From Bermanella sp049115935 (GTDB lineage: Bacteria; Pseudomonadota; Gammaproteobacteria; Pseudomonadales; Oceanobacteraceae), in NCBI GenBank assembly GCA_049115935.1, contig JAGDZK010000023.1:1-64000 (forward strand): DNA of 64,000 nucleotides. Direction: 5' to 3'. Made by a program: the position numbers and the translations under genes. The notes below the pieces were generated by a model. The model was not told the DNA's origin. It saw only the letters and a program-made list of their open reading frames with translations, and did no database searches. Below, one piece after another: positions 18,486-27,515 of this stretch. Position 1 is the first letter of the stretch; every line of letters begins with the position of its first letter.

Positions 18486-19517
18486 ATGTCAAAACGAAAG
18501 CTCAGCAAGCGTCAGACTTGGCGAATCAACAAAATTCAACAAGAACGCAGTGAACGCGCTGATAAAAAAGAAGAGCAAATCCACGACGAACTAGAAGGGG
18601 GCGACCTTGGCCCTGAGCAGTCTGGTCAGGTAATTGCTCACTTTGGCACACAGGTTTTAGTAGAAGGCACTGATGGCGAGCAAAAACGCTGCCACATGCG
18701 TGCTAACCTGGGTGGCTTAGTCACCGGCGACTCGGTCGTTTGGCGCATCGGCAAGGACGAGCATGGCGTCGTGGTTGCGCGTAATGAGCGTGAATCTGAG
18801 CTATGCCGCCCCAACATGTATGGCGAGCTTAAAAGCGTTGCTGCAAACATCGACTACATGATTATCGTCGTGGCGCCTGAGCCATACGCCCACCGCAACC
18901 TCATTGACCGCTACCTAGTAGCCGCTGAAATGAGCGGTATTGAGCCGGTTTTATGCCTGAATAAAATTGACCTCATCGATGGTGAAAACCAAGAGCACTT
19001 TTTACATCTTGTGCATGATTACCAAGAAATCGGCTACCGCTTCATGCATGCCAGCACCAAGACCAAAAACGGCTTAGAGGATTTAAAAGACTTCTTAAAA
19101 GATCGCATTAGCGTGTTTGTAGGCCAAAGCGGCGTGGGTAAGTCTAGTATTATTTCTACCTTATTACCGGATGAAGACATTCGCGTGGGCGCGTTAAGCG
19201 AACAAAGCCGCAAAGGCAAACACACCACCACCACGGCCACCTTATTCCACTTCCCAAGCGGCGGTGACTTAATCGATAGCCCAGGGATTCGTGAGTTTGG
19301 TCTATGGCACATGGAAGAACATGAGATTCTTGAAGGATTTGTGGAATTTAAGCCCTTCATAGGCACCTGCAAGTTCCGCGACTGCAAACACCAAGCAGAG
19401 CCTGGCTGTGCCATTAAAAAGGCCCTAGAAGATGGCCACATTAGTGAGCGCCGCTATGACAGCTACCAGCAGATCATCAACAGCCTCTTAGATGTAGCCA
19501 TGCGACCCCATTCTTAA
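18486..19517 (+). CDS. rsgA: Ribosome small-subunit GTPase RsgA
   Basis: Circularly permuted GTPase that acts late in 30S assembly. The GTPase motifs are in permuted order: G4 LCLNKIDL (about 155-165), G1 GQSGVGKSS (about 217-225) and G3 DSPGIREFGLWH (about 261-272). An N-terminal OB-fold precedes them (VIAHFGTQVLVEG). The C-terminal zinc site is CKFRDCKHQAEPGC. The first 40 residues are basic and polar, as in the family. The length of 343 residues is normal. Adjacent divergent orn is the usual gammaproteobacterial arrangement. Confidence 0.97.
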   Translation: MSKRKLSKRQTWRINKIQQERSERADKKEEQIHDELEGGDLGPEQSGQVIAHFGTQVLVEGTDGEQKRCHMRANLGGLVTGDSVVWRIGKDEHGVVVARNERESELCRPNMYGELKSVAANIDYMIIVVAPEPYAHRNLIDRYLVAAEMSGIEPVLCLNKIDLIDGENQEHFLHLVHDYQEIGYRFMHASTKTKNGLEDLKDFLKDRISVFVGQSGVGKSSIISTLLPDEDIRVGALSEQSRKGKHTTTTATLFHFPSGGDLIDSPGIREFGLWHMEEHEILEGFVEFKPFIGTCKFRDCKHQAEPGCAIKKALEDGHISERRYDSYQQIINSLLDVAMRPHS

Positions 19518-19575
19518 TCTGGAAAACCTCACATAACCAGCCATACTCTTTATACTTCAACAAAGATGACTCCCC

Positions 19576-20019
19576 ATGCAGCTGGTTATGTATATGAGCG
19601 ATTATAATCGCCCACTAGAATGTTTAGATGTGGACCTGCATGAGATTTTAACCATTGCAGTCGAGCACAACCAAAACAACGATATTACGGGTGTTTTATT
19701 TTTTGATAATGGCAAGTTCATCCAGATACTAGAAGGTGAAAAAGACAAACTTCACCCGCTTATCCAACATATTAAAGATGATACACGCCATAAAAACTTC
19801 AAACTTTTAATGGATGAACCCATTGATAAGCGAGAAATTGAAGGTTGGAGCATGAAAGCATTTGATCTTTCCGAGCATGAACCTCAAGACTGGTCATTAT
19901 TAGAAGAGCTGCGAAATGCCTATCTAAACACCTTCAAAGTATCGAGCAAGCAAATCATATCCTGGATCAGTCACTTCATTAAAGACTATGCTCGTTTTAA
20001 AAATAATGAACGTGGTTAA
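19576..20019 (+). CDS. Short BLUF-domain blue-light sensor
   Basis: Blue-light sensor using FAD. The 147-residue protein is a BLUF domain (about residues 1-95) plus a helical tail. Key BLUF features are visible: LVMYMSDYNRP, where Tyr6 fits the flavin-contacting Tyr; a helix and then HNQNNDITGVLFFDNGKFIQILEGEKDKL, with the conserved Asn, Gln and Glu; IKDDTRHKNF; and GWSMKAFDL with the conserved Trp/Met region. There is no fused GGDEF, EAL or other output domain, so it must act through a partner. Its own region lies between rsgA and a glycosidase-like gene. The light response is inferred from the family. Confidence 0.9.
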   Translation: MQLVMYMSDYNRPLECLDVDLHEILTIAVEHNQNNDITGVLFFDNGKFIQILEGEKDKLHPLIQHIKDDTRHKNFKLLMDEPIDKREIEGWSMKAFDLSEHEPQDWSLLEELRNAYLNTFKVSSKQIISWISHFIKDYARFKNNERG

Positions 20020-20041
20020 AAAAGCGACTTCATGGCTTTTT
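20019..20041 (+). terminator. Weak hairpin after the BLUF gene
   Basis: Stem AAAAAGC / GCTTTTT around a nine-base loop, starting at the BLUF stop. The T-run is part of the stem, so the terminator call is modest. Confidence 0.4.
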
Positions 20042-20093
20042 AAAATTCTAATTTTAAGGTTACTGTTGAAACTTAGCTTATTAATTACAAACT

Positions 20094-21335
20094 TTACCCA
20101 TCAATGATCTCTCTTGCTACTTTCAACGCTTCTGTACTATCCCCCTGTAAATATCTTTTTATAGATTTTTGTAATTTAGGATAATAATCAGCTTCACTTC
20201 TCTCACCTTGCTCGATTAACCGAGCCGCATAATAAATCTCAACCACAGACAGTAATAGCTCCTGACTAAGCTCAATATTAAGCTCGCGTCCTTTAAATCG
20301 AGCGATGTATTCAGCCGTCAATTCGGCATACTTAAATCTCTCGGAAGTGTCATTCGATACGACAGGTTCAATTTCAGAGCCCTCATTAAAGTCATTCCAT
20401 GTTTCAATCACAACCCATTCGATACCAGTATCAAGTGTTGGTGTGTCTTGGTCGGTATACTTAAGTACTTTCTCCCAAGTGTTTTTATAAACCTCACCAT
20501 CTTTTCGATCAATCCATCTGTGCTGCCCCCAAGTAACATTTCGATCGTCAAAACCAGGCCAAGCGGCACCCACAACAAATCGTTGTTTATTGGCTTGTTT
20601 AAAAACAAACGAGGTTTCATAAAACCAATCAAGATATTCTTCTCCCCAGTCTGAACCGTCATCTTGAAACCCTTTAACCCAAGGATAAAAGCCATCCATG
20701 TTCAGGACATTAGGGGTAGCATCAATATCAATGTCATTTTTTATTAGTACAGGAGTATTTTCATCAAAAACCGTTTTGACAGCCGATCGGTACTCTGATG
20801 AATTAAGGTAATCATACATCCAAATAAAAATAACAGGCTCCCCATCCCTATGAAGGTAGCCGTTGATATTAGATGTCATATTCTGCTTCAAGAGGGTAAG
20901 TTTTTCTTTGGCTAAACTCACTGTCATATCTTGATCATCCAAACTGATAAAAACTGAATAATCAAAATCAGGGTATATATCATGCACTCGTTTTAATGAA
21001 GCCAAAAAAATATCGAATGCCTCTTGATCATAATCCGTCTTCACATTAATCATGGCGCCATCGACCCCTAAAGCAGACGTCAAAAGGATATGGTAGAAAT
21101 GCGTCGCCCAAGATTTCGAATCATAATAGCCAATTAAGGGTGTATTGACCGTACCATCTATCCAATGACGACCAGATGATGTGTCGCCACCGAACCAAGG
21201 TAAATAATGAATATATACCTTTTTATAACTCTGTGATGGTACCCCTATTTTAAATCCTGCCGATTCACTGTCCCCCCCTGAACATGACAACAAGAGAAAG
21301 CACACGAGAAAAGCAATAAGTGACTTAACTTTCAT
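20094..21335 (-). CDS. Glycosidase-like lipoprotein (GH71/GH99-like)
   Basis: Exported protein resembling glycoside hydrolase clans with a (beta/alpha)8 barrel. I took the start at 21335 because MKVKSLIAFLVCFLLLSCSGG is a complete lipoprotein signal. Starts at 21356 or 21377 are also in frame. The mature part begins with KKVYIHYLPWFGGDTSSGRHW, typical of GH99- or GH71-like N-termini. A GYYDSKSWATH loop and a C-terminal WVVIETWNDFNEGSEIEP follow. In GH99-like proteins this last segment holds catalytic acids. The 413-residue length fits. The substrate is unknown and should not be guessed beyond an alpha-mannan or alpha-glucan type. It is convergent with the BLUF gene. Confidence 0.65.
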   Translation of the reverse strand: MKVKSLIAFLVCFLLLSCSGGDSESAGFKIGVPSQSYKKVYIHYLPWFGGDTSSGRHWIDGTVNTPLIGYYDSKSWATHFYHILLTSALGVDGAMINVKTDYDQEAFDIFLASLKRVHDIYPDFDYSVFISLDDQDMTVSLAKEKLTLLKQNMTSNINGYLHRDGEPVIFIWMYDYLNSSEYRSAVKTVFDENTPVLIKNDIDIDATPNVLNMDGFYPWVKGFQDDGSDWGEEYLDWFYETSFVFKQANKQRFVVGAAWPGFDDRNVTWGQHRWIDRKDGEVYKNTWEKVLKYTDQDTPTLDTGIEWVVIETWNDFNEGSEIEPVVSNDTSERFKYAELTAEYIARFKGRELNIELSQELLLSVVEIYYAARLIEQGERSEADYYPKLQKSIKRYLQGDSTEALKVAREIIDG

Positions 21336-21886
21336 AACCAGAGATATTCGATTCATGGATATTGCTCGCCCTGCCATTCACCCATAATAATTATCTGAGT
21401 TTAGGTCTTAAAATCAAAACAAGACAACTATGGAAATAAAAAATGCGTTATGAATTAAAAACGTATAAGCAAAGGGTTCATAATCTATATAGGTTATTGG
21501 GCTTTCGTCTCTCTACAATCGATATAGAAGAAACGATGATAAAATACACCATGTACACCCTGATTTAACTTTTACAATGAATACCTAAATTACTTTTTAT
21601 CAATAATTTCCAACCAAACAAGACACCTACATCGTGGAGCCGCTATTAATCTGAATTAACCTAAAAGAATAAGTCGTTGCTTGCTGTACCTAGGCAGCTC
21701 TATAATTTAGCACCACATCATTAGCTCTTAGTGGCTAAAGATGCATAAAAAATAACTAAGACACTCATGGTAAGAAAATAGTCCTAGGTCGCCTAGGTAT
21801 ACTTTTCTTCTTTTACTAAATTTCCAACTAAATTCGTATTTAACAAAATAAGTTAAAGGCTGATGATCAATCCAAAGGAGAGCATC
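21336..21886. other. AT-rich gap upstream of the transposase gene
   Basis: No gene is visible in these 551 bases. It is AT-rich and contains three CCTAGG palindromes (see the separate repeat entry). I found no terminal inverted repeats matching the downstream side of the transposase gene (22883-23084) by eye. Confidence 0.5.
21689..21797. repeat. Cluster of three CCTAGG palindromes
   Basis: CCTAGG occurs at 21689-21694, 21783-21788 and 21792-21797, all upstream of the transposase start. The last two form CCTAGG-TCG-CCTAGG. The first sits beside GCTG/CAGC arms. CTAG is generally rare in gammaproteobacteria, so three in 110 bases is notable, although the AT content raises the chance level. Confidence 0.85.
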
Positions 21887-22882
21887 ATGCCAAAACCAAG
21901 GAAAGAACAAGTCTGTTTAGAAGCCACGCCTTATTACCACTGTGTTTCTCGCTGTGTACGCAAAGCATATTTATGTGGCGTTGATATTAATACCAATGAA
22001 AGCTATGAACATCGCCGTGGTTGGCTTGAAAATGAGTTAATCAAACAAGCACAAATATTTTCAATTGATATTGCAGCCTATGCGATTATGTCGAATCACT
22101 ATCACGTTGTTTTACATATCAACAAAGAAGTAGCCGATAACTGGTCTTTTGATGAGGTAATTGATCGTTGGCATCAACTTTATAAAGGTAATGCACTTAG
22201 TCAGCGTTTTCGATCAGGTATTGCATTATCAGAAGCTGAAATCGATAAACTTTATGAATACGTAGAATTATGGCGTAAACGTTTAATGGATATCAGTTGG
22301 TTTATGCGCCGTTTAAATGAATTTGTGTCCCGCCAAGCTAATTATGAAGATAACTGCACAGGTCGTTTTTGGGAGGGTCGCTTTAAATCTCAAGCCTTAC
22401 TTGATGACAAGGCATTGGCAGCATGTTTAGCCTATGTAGATTTAAACCCTGTTAGAGCCTGTATGGCTAATACCCCTGAAACATCTGAATTTACTTCAAT
22501 CAAACAACGAGCAGAGAAAGCTAAAGCCGCACATTCGGCTAATCACCCAAACCAACAAGTGAAATCTTTAATGCCGTTTGCAGGCAACCCTAAACAAGAA
22601 ATGCCGTTTGGCTTACCGTTTAAATTAACCGATTATTTAGAGCTGGTTGAGCTGACTGGACGAGTGATTCGGGATGATAAACATGGCAGTATTTCAAATA
22701 CATTACCGTCTATTTTAGAGCGTTTGAACATAGAGCCAGATAACTGGTTAAAATTAACCACGTCATTTGAATCGAATTTTAAAGATTTAGTTGGCAACCC
22801 GACTGCTTTAGGTAAAGCAATCGAGTTGCTTGATCGTAAGCGGCGACCTAACCTCAAAAATTGCCAAACCTTACTTACGTAA
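21887..22882 (+). CDS. HUH/Y1 transposase (RAYT-like, IS200-type)
   Basis: Single-strand DNA transposase of the Y1_Tnp family. I chose the ATG at 21887 because AAAGGAGAG precedes it closely. An in-frame ATG at 21863 lacks this. The 331-residue product begins with PKPRKEQVCLEATPYYHCVSRCVRKAYLC. It carries the HUH pair in IMSNHYHVVLHI and a candidate catalytic Tyr in LAYVDLNPVRACM, with the RFWEGRFKSQALLDD motif between them. The tail (about residues 220-331) is not part of the catalytic domain. Family members mobilise REP-like palindromes, and a BIME is found at 31071-31120. The gene is intact, so the protein may be active. Confidence 0.85.
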   Translation: MPKPRKEQVCLEATPYYHCVSRCVRKAYLCGVDINTNESYEHRRGWLENELIKQAQIFSIDIAAYAIMSNHYHVVLHINKEVADNWSFDEVIDRWHQLYKGNALSQRFRSGIALSEAEIDKLYEYVELWRKRLMDISWFMRRLNEFVSRQANYEDNCTGRFWEGRFKSQALLDDKALAACLAYVDLNPVRACMANTPETSEFTSIKQRAEKAKAAHSANHPNQQVKSLMPFAGNPKQEMPFGLPFKLTDYLELVELTGRVIRDDKHGSISNTLPSILERLNIEPDNWLKLTTSFESNFKDLVGNPTALGKAIELLDRKRRPNLKNCQTLLT

Positions 22883-23084
22883 ACATCACACAATAAATCA
22901 ACTTAAGACGCTATTCATTGGCGGGATGACTTCTGCACGGTTTTTCAAAAAACGATTGCATCAAGATTTAAACACAAATAAATCAGACTAATGAGGGTGA
23001 AATCTCACCTTTCACTTAAACATTCAATGTGGCGAAGATTAAAATAGCTCACCTCAGCTTATATCATTAACCTGAGTGTCTTAC

Positions 23085-23789
23085 TTAATTCTTATGTGTA
23101 CTAACCACTTTCTGATGACCTAAGGAGCAATATTTAACTTCACCAGATGGACTTGCAAGCTTTAAAGTCGAAGCCTCAAGTAACATTTTATTTAGCCCTT
23201 GTAGCTGAATTTTTTTGTCTCGTTTCTCATCTTTTGAACACTCCCCGAGAAAAAAACGAAATTCCTTTTGATAACTAAACTTGGAATCTTTAACTACAAG
23301 AGATCTTTCTAATGGGTCATCAGAATACCTAACTTCCCCCATATTAACTTTGCAACCGCTTGTCTTAGCTAGTAGGTGCTTGTACGCGATAATTTTAGTA
23401 GCAGGTAAAATTACAAAGTAAGTCCCAAACTCATTTAGCATTTGCTCTAATGAATTTTCAAAATCATTATGTGGCCCGATTACTGCCCATGATTGCAGCC
23501 ATGCATCTTTCTGTTCTGCCGCAGGATAGATTAAAAGGCTTTGAGCATCATCGAAATTGACTTTATCACCATTATAAATGATGTTTGGCATCTCATTACC
23601 TAATGTTTTATCCCAATAGCCAAGACATGATTCACTTCTATCTCCTCTCCCAATACTTTTATCCTTCCTATAATAATGAGGAGTTCTGAAAAGGTTTGTT
23701 CCTTTTTTAAAAGACAAATAATGCTCTTCTCTACTGAAGAATTTAATTAAAGCTACAGCATCTGTTTGCAACTTAGGATTATCACTCAT
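23085..23789 (-). CDS. Orphan protein of unknown function
   Basis: I do not recognise this family. The 234-residue product has no signal peptide, membrane segment or metal motif that I can identify. It looks cytoplasmic. A conserved-looking N-terminal block (KFFSREEHYLSFKKGTNLF) and a C-terminal FSYQKEFRFFLGE block are the most distinctive parts. The gene lies in an accessory stretch next to the transposase gene and has AT-rich flanks, which suggests acquisition by transfer. AAAAGGA precedes the ATG by 11 bases. A DNA hairpin (23864-23890) lies upstream. No role should be assigned. A defence role would be speculation based on position only. Confidence 0.6.
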   Translation of the reverse strand: MSDNPKLQTDAVALIKFFSREEHYLSFKKGTNLFRTPHYYRKDKSIGRGDRSESCLGYWDKTLGNEMPNIIYNGDKVNFDDAQSLLIYPAAEQKDAWLQSWAVIGPHNDFENSLEQMLNEFGTYFVILPATKIIAYKHLLAKTSGCKVNMGEVRYSDDPLERSLVVKDSKFSYQKEFRFFLGECSKDEKRDKKIQLQGLNKMLLEASTLKLASPSGEVKYCSLGHQKVVSTHKN

Positions 23790-23863
23790 TTTATTTGAAT
23801 CCTTTTAAAGTAATGGTACGACGATAGAGATTAGTTTTTATGCATAACATTTTAATCATAAGA

Positions 23864-23890
23864 CCTTACAAGCTTCCCTATCTTGCAAGG
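23864..23890 (-). repeat. Inverted repeat upstream of the orphan gene
   Basis: CCTTACAAG and CTTGCAAGG, nine bases each and differing at one pair (a G-U on the minus-strand RNA), flank a nine-base centre. It lies about 75 bases upstream of the orphan gene start, so it could be an operator or a leader hairpin. Confidence 0.6.
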
Positions 23891-23992
23891 TAATAACACC
23901 CCATTATGTCTACCTAAATTCAAAAGTACCAACTTTTATAAGCTGCACTATAACCCTATCGTAAAGCCAATGAATCAAAAACCAGCACGCAC

Positions 23993-24015
23993 AAAAAAGG
24001 AGCCGAAGCTCCTTT
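23993..24015 (-). terminator. Terminator of the rhdA-psd unit
   Basis: On the minus strand: AAAGGAGC, loop TTCG, GCTCCTTT and then further T residues. The stem is eight bases with a stable UUCG loop, 31 bases past the psd stop. Confidence 0.92.
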
Positions 24016-24046
24016 AATACTGACTGACTCAATCACACACTAACCG

Positions 24047-24895
24047 TTAAGCAATGGCTTGACCCATCATCAACGGTGAAGAGGCTTTAATTTCATCTAA
24101 GAATTTAACCGTATCTTCTGGGAAACACAGAATCACGGTTGAGCCTAATTTAAAGCGGCCCATCTCTGCGCCTTTTTCTAATTTGATTTCACCTTGTGAA
24201 TAGTTTTGTACTTGAGCCTGTTTTGGTAATGGGCAAACCTGACCAGACCACACGGTTTCGATACCCGCTACGATCATGGCACCCACCAGCACCATGGCCA
24301 TTGGGCCAAACTCGGTATCAAACATACACACTAAACGCTCGTTACGTGCAAACAAACCATCAACGCCTTCTGCGGTGGCTGGGTTCACACTGAATAAATC
24401 ACCCGGTACATAAACGGTTTCTTTTAGTGTACCTGCACATGGCATGTGTACGCGGTGATAATCTTTTGGGCTTAAATAAATAGTGGCGAACTCACCATTC
24501 ATGTATGGGGTTGCACGCTCGTTATCACCACCTAACAATTCCACTACGCTAAAGTCACGGCCTTTGGCTTGAAAGCAACGACCTAATTCAATTTTGCCAA
24601 GTTGGCTAACAGCACCGTCTGCAGGGCTTACTAATTTTGCATCGGCGATTGGGCGCGCGCCATCTTTTAATTCACGGGTAAAAAAGTCATTAAAATTTGC
24701 AAATTGATCAAGGTCTTCGATTTTCGCTTCGCTCATATTTACGTCATATTTAGCAGCAAATTTTTTAATGAAGGTGCTTTTAATCAATTCAATTTTGGTA
24801 CTGGCAAACCAACCAACAATACGGCTTAAAGTATGTTGCGGGATAATGTATTGGCTTAAAACAAATAATGCGTTTTTATTCACTGTGTATTCCAC
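24047..24895 (-). CDS. psd: Phosphatidylserine decarboxylase proenzyme
   Basis: Inner-membrane enzyme that makes phosphatidylethanolamine. The 282-residue proenzyme has the self-cleavage motif LGST (FKLGSTVILCF) near its C-terminus, where the Ser becomes the pyruvoyl group of the alpha chain. The signatures PADGAVSQLG and SPKDYHRVHMP, with the conserved acidic and His residues, are present. Length and order are normal for bacterial Psd. It lies 14 bases downstream of rhdA, which matches the Pseudomonas order. Confidence 0.96.
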   Translation of the reverse strand: MEYTVNKNALFVLSQYIIPQHTLSRIVGWFASTKIELIKSTFIKKFAAKYDVNMSEAKIEDLDQFANFNDFFTRELKDGARPIADAKLVSPADGAVSQLGKIELGRCFQAKGRDFSVVELLGGDNERATPYMNGEFATIYLSPKDYHRVHMPCAGTLKETVYVPGDLFSVNPATAEGVDGLFARNERLVCMFDTEFGPMAMVLVGAMIVAGIETVWSGQVCPLPKQAQVQNYSQGEIKLEKGAEMGRFKLGSTVILCFPEDTVKFLDEIKASSPLMMGQAIA

Positions 24896-24909
24896 TTATT
24901 TTTAGAAAA

Positions 24910-25725
24910 TTATTGGCCGGTTTCGATGGGGGTGCTTGGGTCATTGCCCCATTCACTCCATGAACCTGCGTATGCTTGTACCGGCCAACCTAGTTGTTTA
25001 CAAATCACATAGGTTAAACCTGAACGGCGATGTGTTTGGCAGTGGGTCACGATGGTTTTTGTACCTGTGATGCCCAAGTCGTTTAATTCTTGTTTTACGG
25101 CATCTAAATCACGCAGAACTAAATCCGCTTGTGTATCTAATGCGCGGGTAAACTCGTAGCTTTTTGCACCGGGTAGATGCCCACCGCGAGCGCTGACGGC
25201 TTTTTCACCTGTGTATTCAGGGAATGAGCGAGCGTCCCATATTTCAATACTGTTATCACTGATCGCTTGCAGCAATTGCTCTTTATCAATGGTCACCGTC
25301 TCATCAATCTGTGTCACCTGATAATCGCTAGGCTGCGCTTCATTGGCTTTGCTTTGAACTGGGCATTGTTGGGCAAGCCACGCGTGAATACCACCATTTA
25401 AAAAGCTGTAATGTTTATGGCCAATGGCATCAAGCACCCAGATCATTCGACCCGCCCATGGGCCACCATCATCGTCATATACAACTACGTGAGTATCGGC
25501 GGTTAAACCCAAACGACCAAACAATAAGCTTAATTGCTCTTTGCTAGGTAATAAGCCGGGGGCAGGAGGTACGCCTAGTTGGATATGACTAGGGGGAACA
25601 TGGATCGCACCAGGAACATGAGCGGCTGTATAGGTTTCAGCTTTGCCCAAATCTAAAATCAATAACTTCCCTTGATCCAGCTCACTGACCAGCTGGCTGG
25701 GTTCAATGATGAGTGGCAACGTCAT
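24910..25725 (-). CDS. rhdA: Thiosulfate sulfurtransferase (RhdA-type rhodanese)
   Basis: Two tandem rhodanese domains in 271 residues. The N-terminal domain is inactive, with DDDGG in the catalytic loop position. The C-terminal domain (about 140-265) has the active loop HCQTHRRSGLT, where the persulfide forms on the single Cys. Azotobacter RhdA has the closely similar loop CQTHHR. Substrate is probably thiosulfate or another sulfane donor. There is no signal peptide, so it is cytoplasmic. It is placed directly upstream of psd. Confidence 0.92.
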   Translation of the reverse strand: MTLPLIIEPSQLVSELDQGKLLILDLGKAETYTAAHVPGAIHVPPSHIQLGVPPAPGLLPSKEQLSLLFGRLGLTADTHVVVYDDDGGPWAGRMIWVLDAIGHKHYSFLNGGIHAWLAQQCPVQSKANEAQPSDYQVTQIDETVTIDKEQLLQAISDNSIEIWDARSFPEYTGEKAVSARGGHLPGAKSYEFTRALDTQADLVLRDLDAVKQELNDLGITGTKTIVTHCQTHRRSGLTYVICKQLGWPVQAYAGSWSEWGNDPSTPIETGQ

Positions 25726-25783
25726 ATGATGGCCTCGATAAGTTTGGGGGCATTTTAAACAAGCTTGTCCCGTGTGTCAGGTG

Positions 25784-27394
25784 TTATCGGGACAATTTAT
25801 ACCGCTCAAGGGCGTGACTGGTACTTTGGCAAACGGTTTTGAAGGCTTTGTATTCTTGATCACTGATGGGCTGCTCGCCATTACTCACATCTGTATACAC
25901 GACGCCCACAGGGCGATTGCTTGAAAATAATGACATCAGCATAAAGTTTTTGCTGCCTAATGTGTTGACTGTATCCGTCGCTAGCATATTCATGGCTTGC
26001 TCTGCATTGGCGCGATCCACTTTAAAGCTTGCTTTTTGAGTGACTAGTTTTTCAAATAAACGATTTTGTTTAAGATCTATTTTAAGACTGCGTACCGGGT
26101 CTGTGCTTTCTACGCCAAAACAATAAACAGGGCGCAGGCAATCCCCGGTTTTATTTAAGATGCAAATGAAGCCTCGCCTCATACCTATGCCTTGATTAAG
26201 CGCTTTATTGCAGCTTAAAAAGATATTATGTATTTCATCGAAGTCCGATATTTCTTTATTAAGGTGCGACAGCGCATCGACAATGACTTTGCGATTCACC
26301 GTTCGCGGCGGTGTTTCTGAAAGTGTTAAAATTCGCCCTGCTGTATTTTTCGCCTGCGGTTTTTTATCTGTTTCAGGCTGATCTTTTGGCACATCAAACC
26401 AGCACTGATACACAGGCCTTACCCAAGCAGGATCATTAATACGTTGTTGTGGCCATAACAATGACACGGCGGGTGGCAATACTTGCTCAACCATAAGTTG
26501 GCGGCTCATATTAATGGCCAGTTGATGATTTTGAGCCGCCACTTGAGTCAGGTCTAAACCGCTTAAATGAGCTAGTGCGCGCTGACTACGCAAGGCTCGG
26601 TGACTCATCCAACCGCTTTGCACTTGCTGCGCCAAATGACTCAACAGCAGCATAATGGTGCTGGGTTTGCTTTTTAAATGGCGCAACACATGGTCATCAT
26701 CACTTAAACGCATATGATGTTGACTTAAAATTTGCGCCCACTGGCGCAAACTGGGCCATTGAGCACGCTCTAATATTTGTTGGGAAAGATCAGGTAATTG
26801 AATTTGCCGCCCAATCATGCGGTAAATATCTTCAAGCAAACAACCAAATATACGGGTTTCAACCTTCGCGCTCACGTTAAAGTCGTGCTGAATTAAATAC
26901 TGGCTTTCTAGCATTTTTCTGTAACCCACTTGCCACATATACCAAGTTGGAGCACCTGCCAATATTGTGGCCCATTTAAGTTTTTCACCTGAGCCGCTAT
27001 GGGTTTGTTTTGCCCAATGTTCCACTAACGTGCCTGCCAATGTGCTCACGGCTTGTGCCTGCAAATAGCCCTTTTGCATGGCATCGCTCTTATGCAGGGT
27101 CATCTTAGGGGCTTGTTTGATGTAATGAATCACCCCTTGCATACCCAGCATGGTCATAACGTGATTCAAACTTAAAATGGAGGTATCTGGGTTAGGGTTC
27201 TTTCTATTCGCCGCTAGAAATAAATGCAGGCACAGCGCAGGGTCTCGCTCAATGGTATGTGCCATATCTGCAAGAGACGCCCCAGATTTGATTTGCTTAG
27301 TCAGCAGTTGGGCAGAGACTTTTAAGATAGGCAACTGAGCCGATGTGGCCAATTCAAGCCAAGCTCGCGCCCCTTTTATGGTTTTTGCTTCCAT
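25784..27394 (-). CDS. HDOD-domain protein with C-terminal GAF-like region
   Basis: Signalling protein of 536 residues. The N-terminal HDOD part (about residues 18-240) shows LPILKVSAQLLTKQIKSGASLADMAHTIERDPAL and LNHVMTMLGMQGV. HDOD domains lack the metal ligands of true HD phosphodiesterases, and I see no HD pair here. The C-terminal part (about 380-536) looks like a GAF fold (INKTGDCLRPVYCFGV, LMSLFSSNRPVGVVYTD). It is encoded on the strand opposite to motAB, with divergent starts. A role in motility or c-di-GMP signalling is a guess from its place beside motAB. Confidence 0.85.
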   Translation of the reverse strand: MEAKTIKGARAWLELATSAQLPILKVSAQLLTKQIKSGASLADMAHTIERDPALCLHLFLAANRKNPNPDTSILSLNHVMTMLGMQGVIHYIKQAPKMTLHKSDAMQKGYLQAQAVSTLAGTLVEHWAKQTHSGSGEKLKWATILAGAPTWYMWQVGYRKMLESQYLIQHDFNVSAKVETRIFGCLLEDIYRMIGRQIQLPDLSQQILERAQWPSLRQWAQILSQHHMRLSDDDHVLRHLKSKPSTIMLLLSHLAQQVQSGWMSHRALRSQRALAHLSGLDLTQVAAQNHQLAINMSRQLMVEQVLPPAVSLLWPQQRINDPAWVRPVYQCWFDVPKDQPETDKKPQAKNTAGRILTLSETPPRTVNRKVIVDALSHLNKEISDFDEIHNIFLSCNKALNQGIGMRRGFICILNKTGDCLRPVYCFGVESTDPVRSLKIDLKQNRLFEKLVTQKASFKVDRANAEQAMNMLATDTVNTLGSKNFMLMSLFSSNRPVGVVYTDVSNGEQPISDQEYKAFKTVCQSTSHALERYKLSR

Positions 27395-27417
27395 TCGATT
27401 TGAGGAAAGACCTTTTC

Positions 27418-27444
27418 TAAACTTTAATTAACTATAGTCGGACT
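27418..27444 (+). promoter_or_regulatory. Candidate sigma-28 (FliA) promoter of motAB
   Basis: TAAACTTT at 27418-27425, then an 11-base spacer and GTCGGACT at 27437-27444. Compared with TAAAGTTT-N11-GCCGATAA the -35 part matches in seven of eight positions, but the -10 part in only three. The spacing is exact and it lies 72 bases upstream of motA. Direct evidence is lacking. Confidence 0.4.
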
Positions 27445-27515
27445 TTGAGCAAACTGGCCCACGGATTTCACCTTTAATTTCAAAAGGACGAACGGGCTAA
27501 GAGGGATGAACAGGA

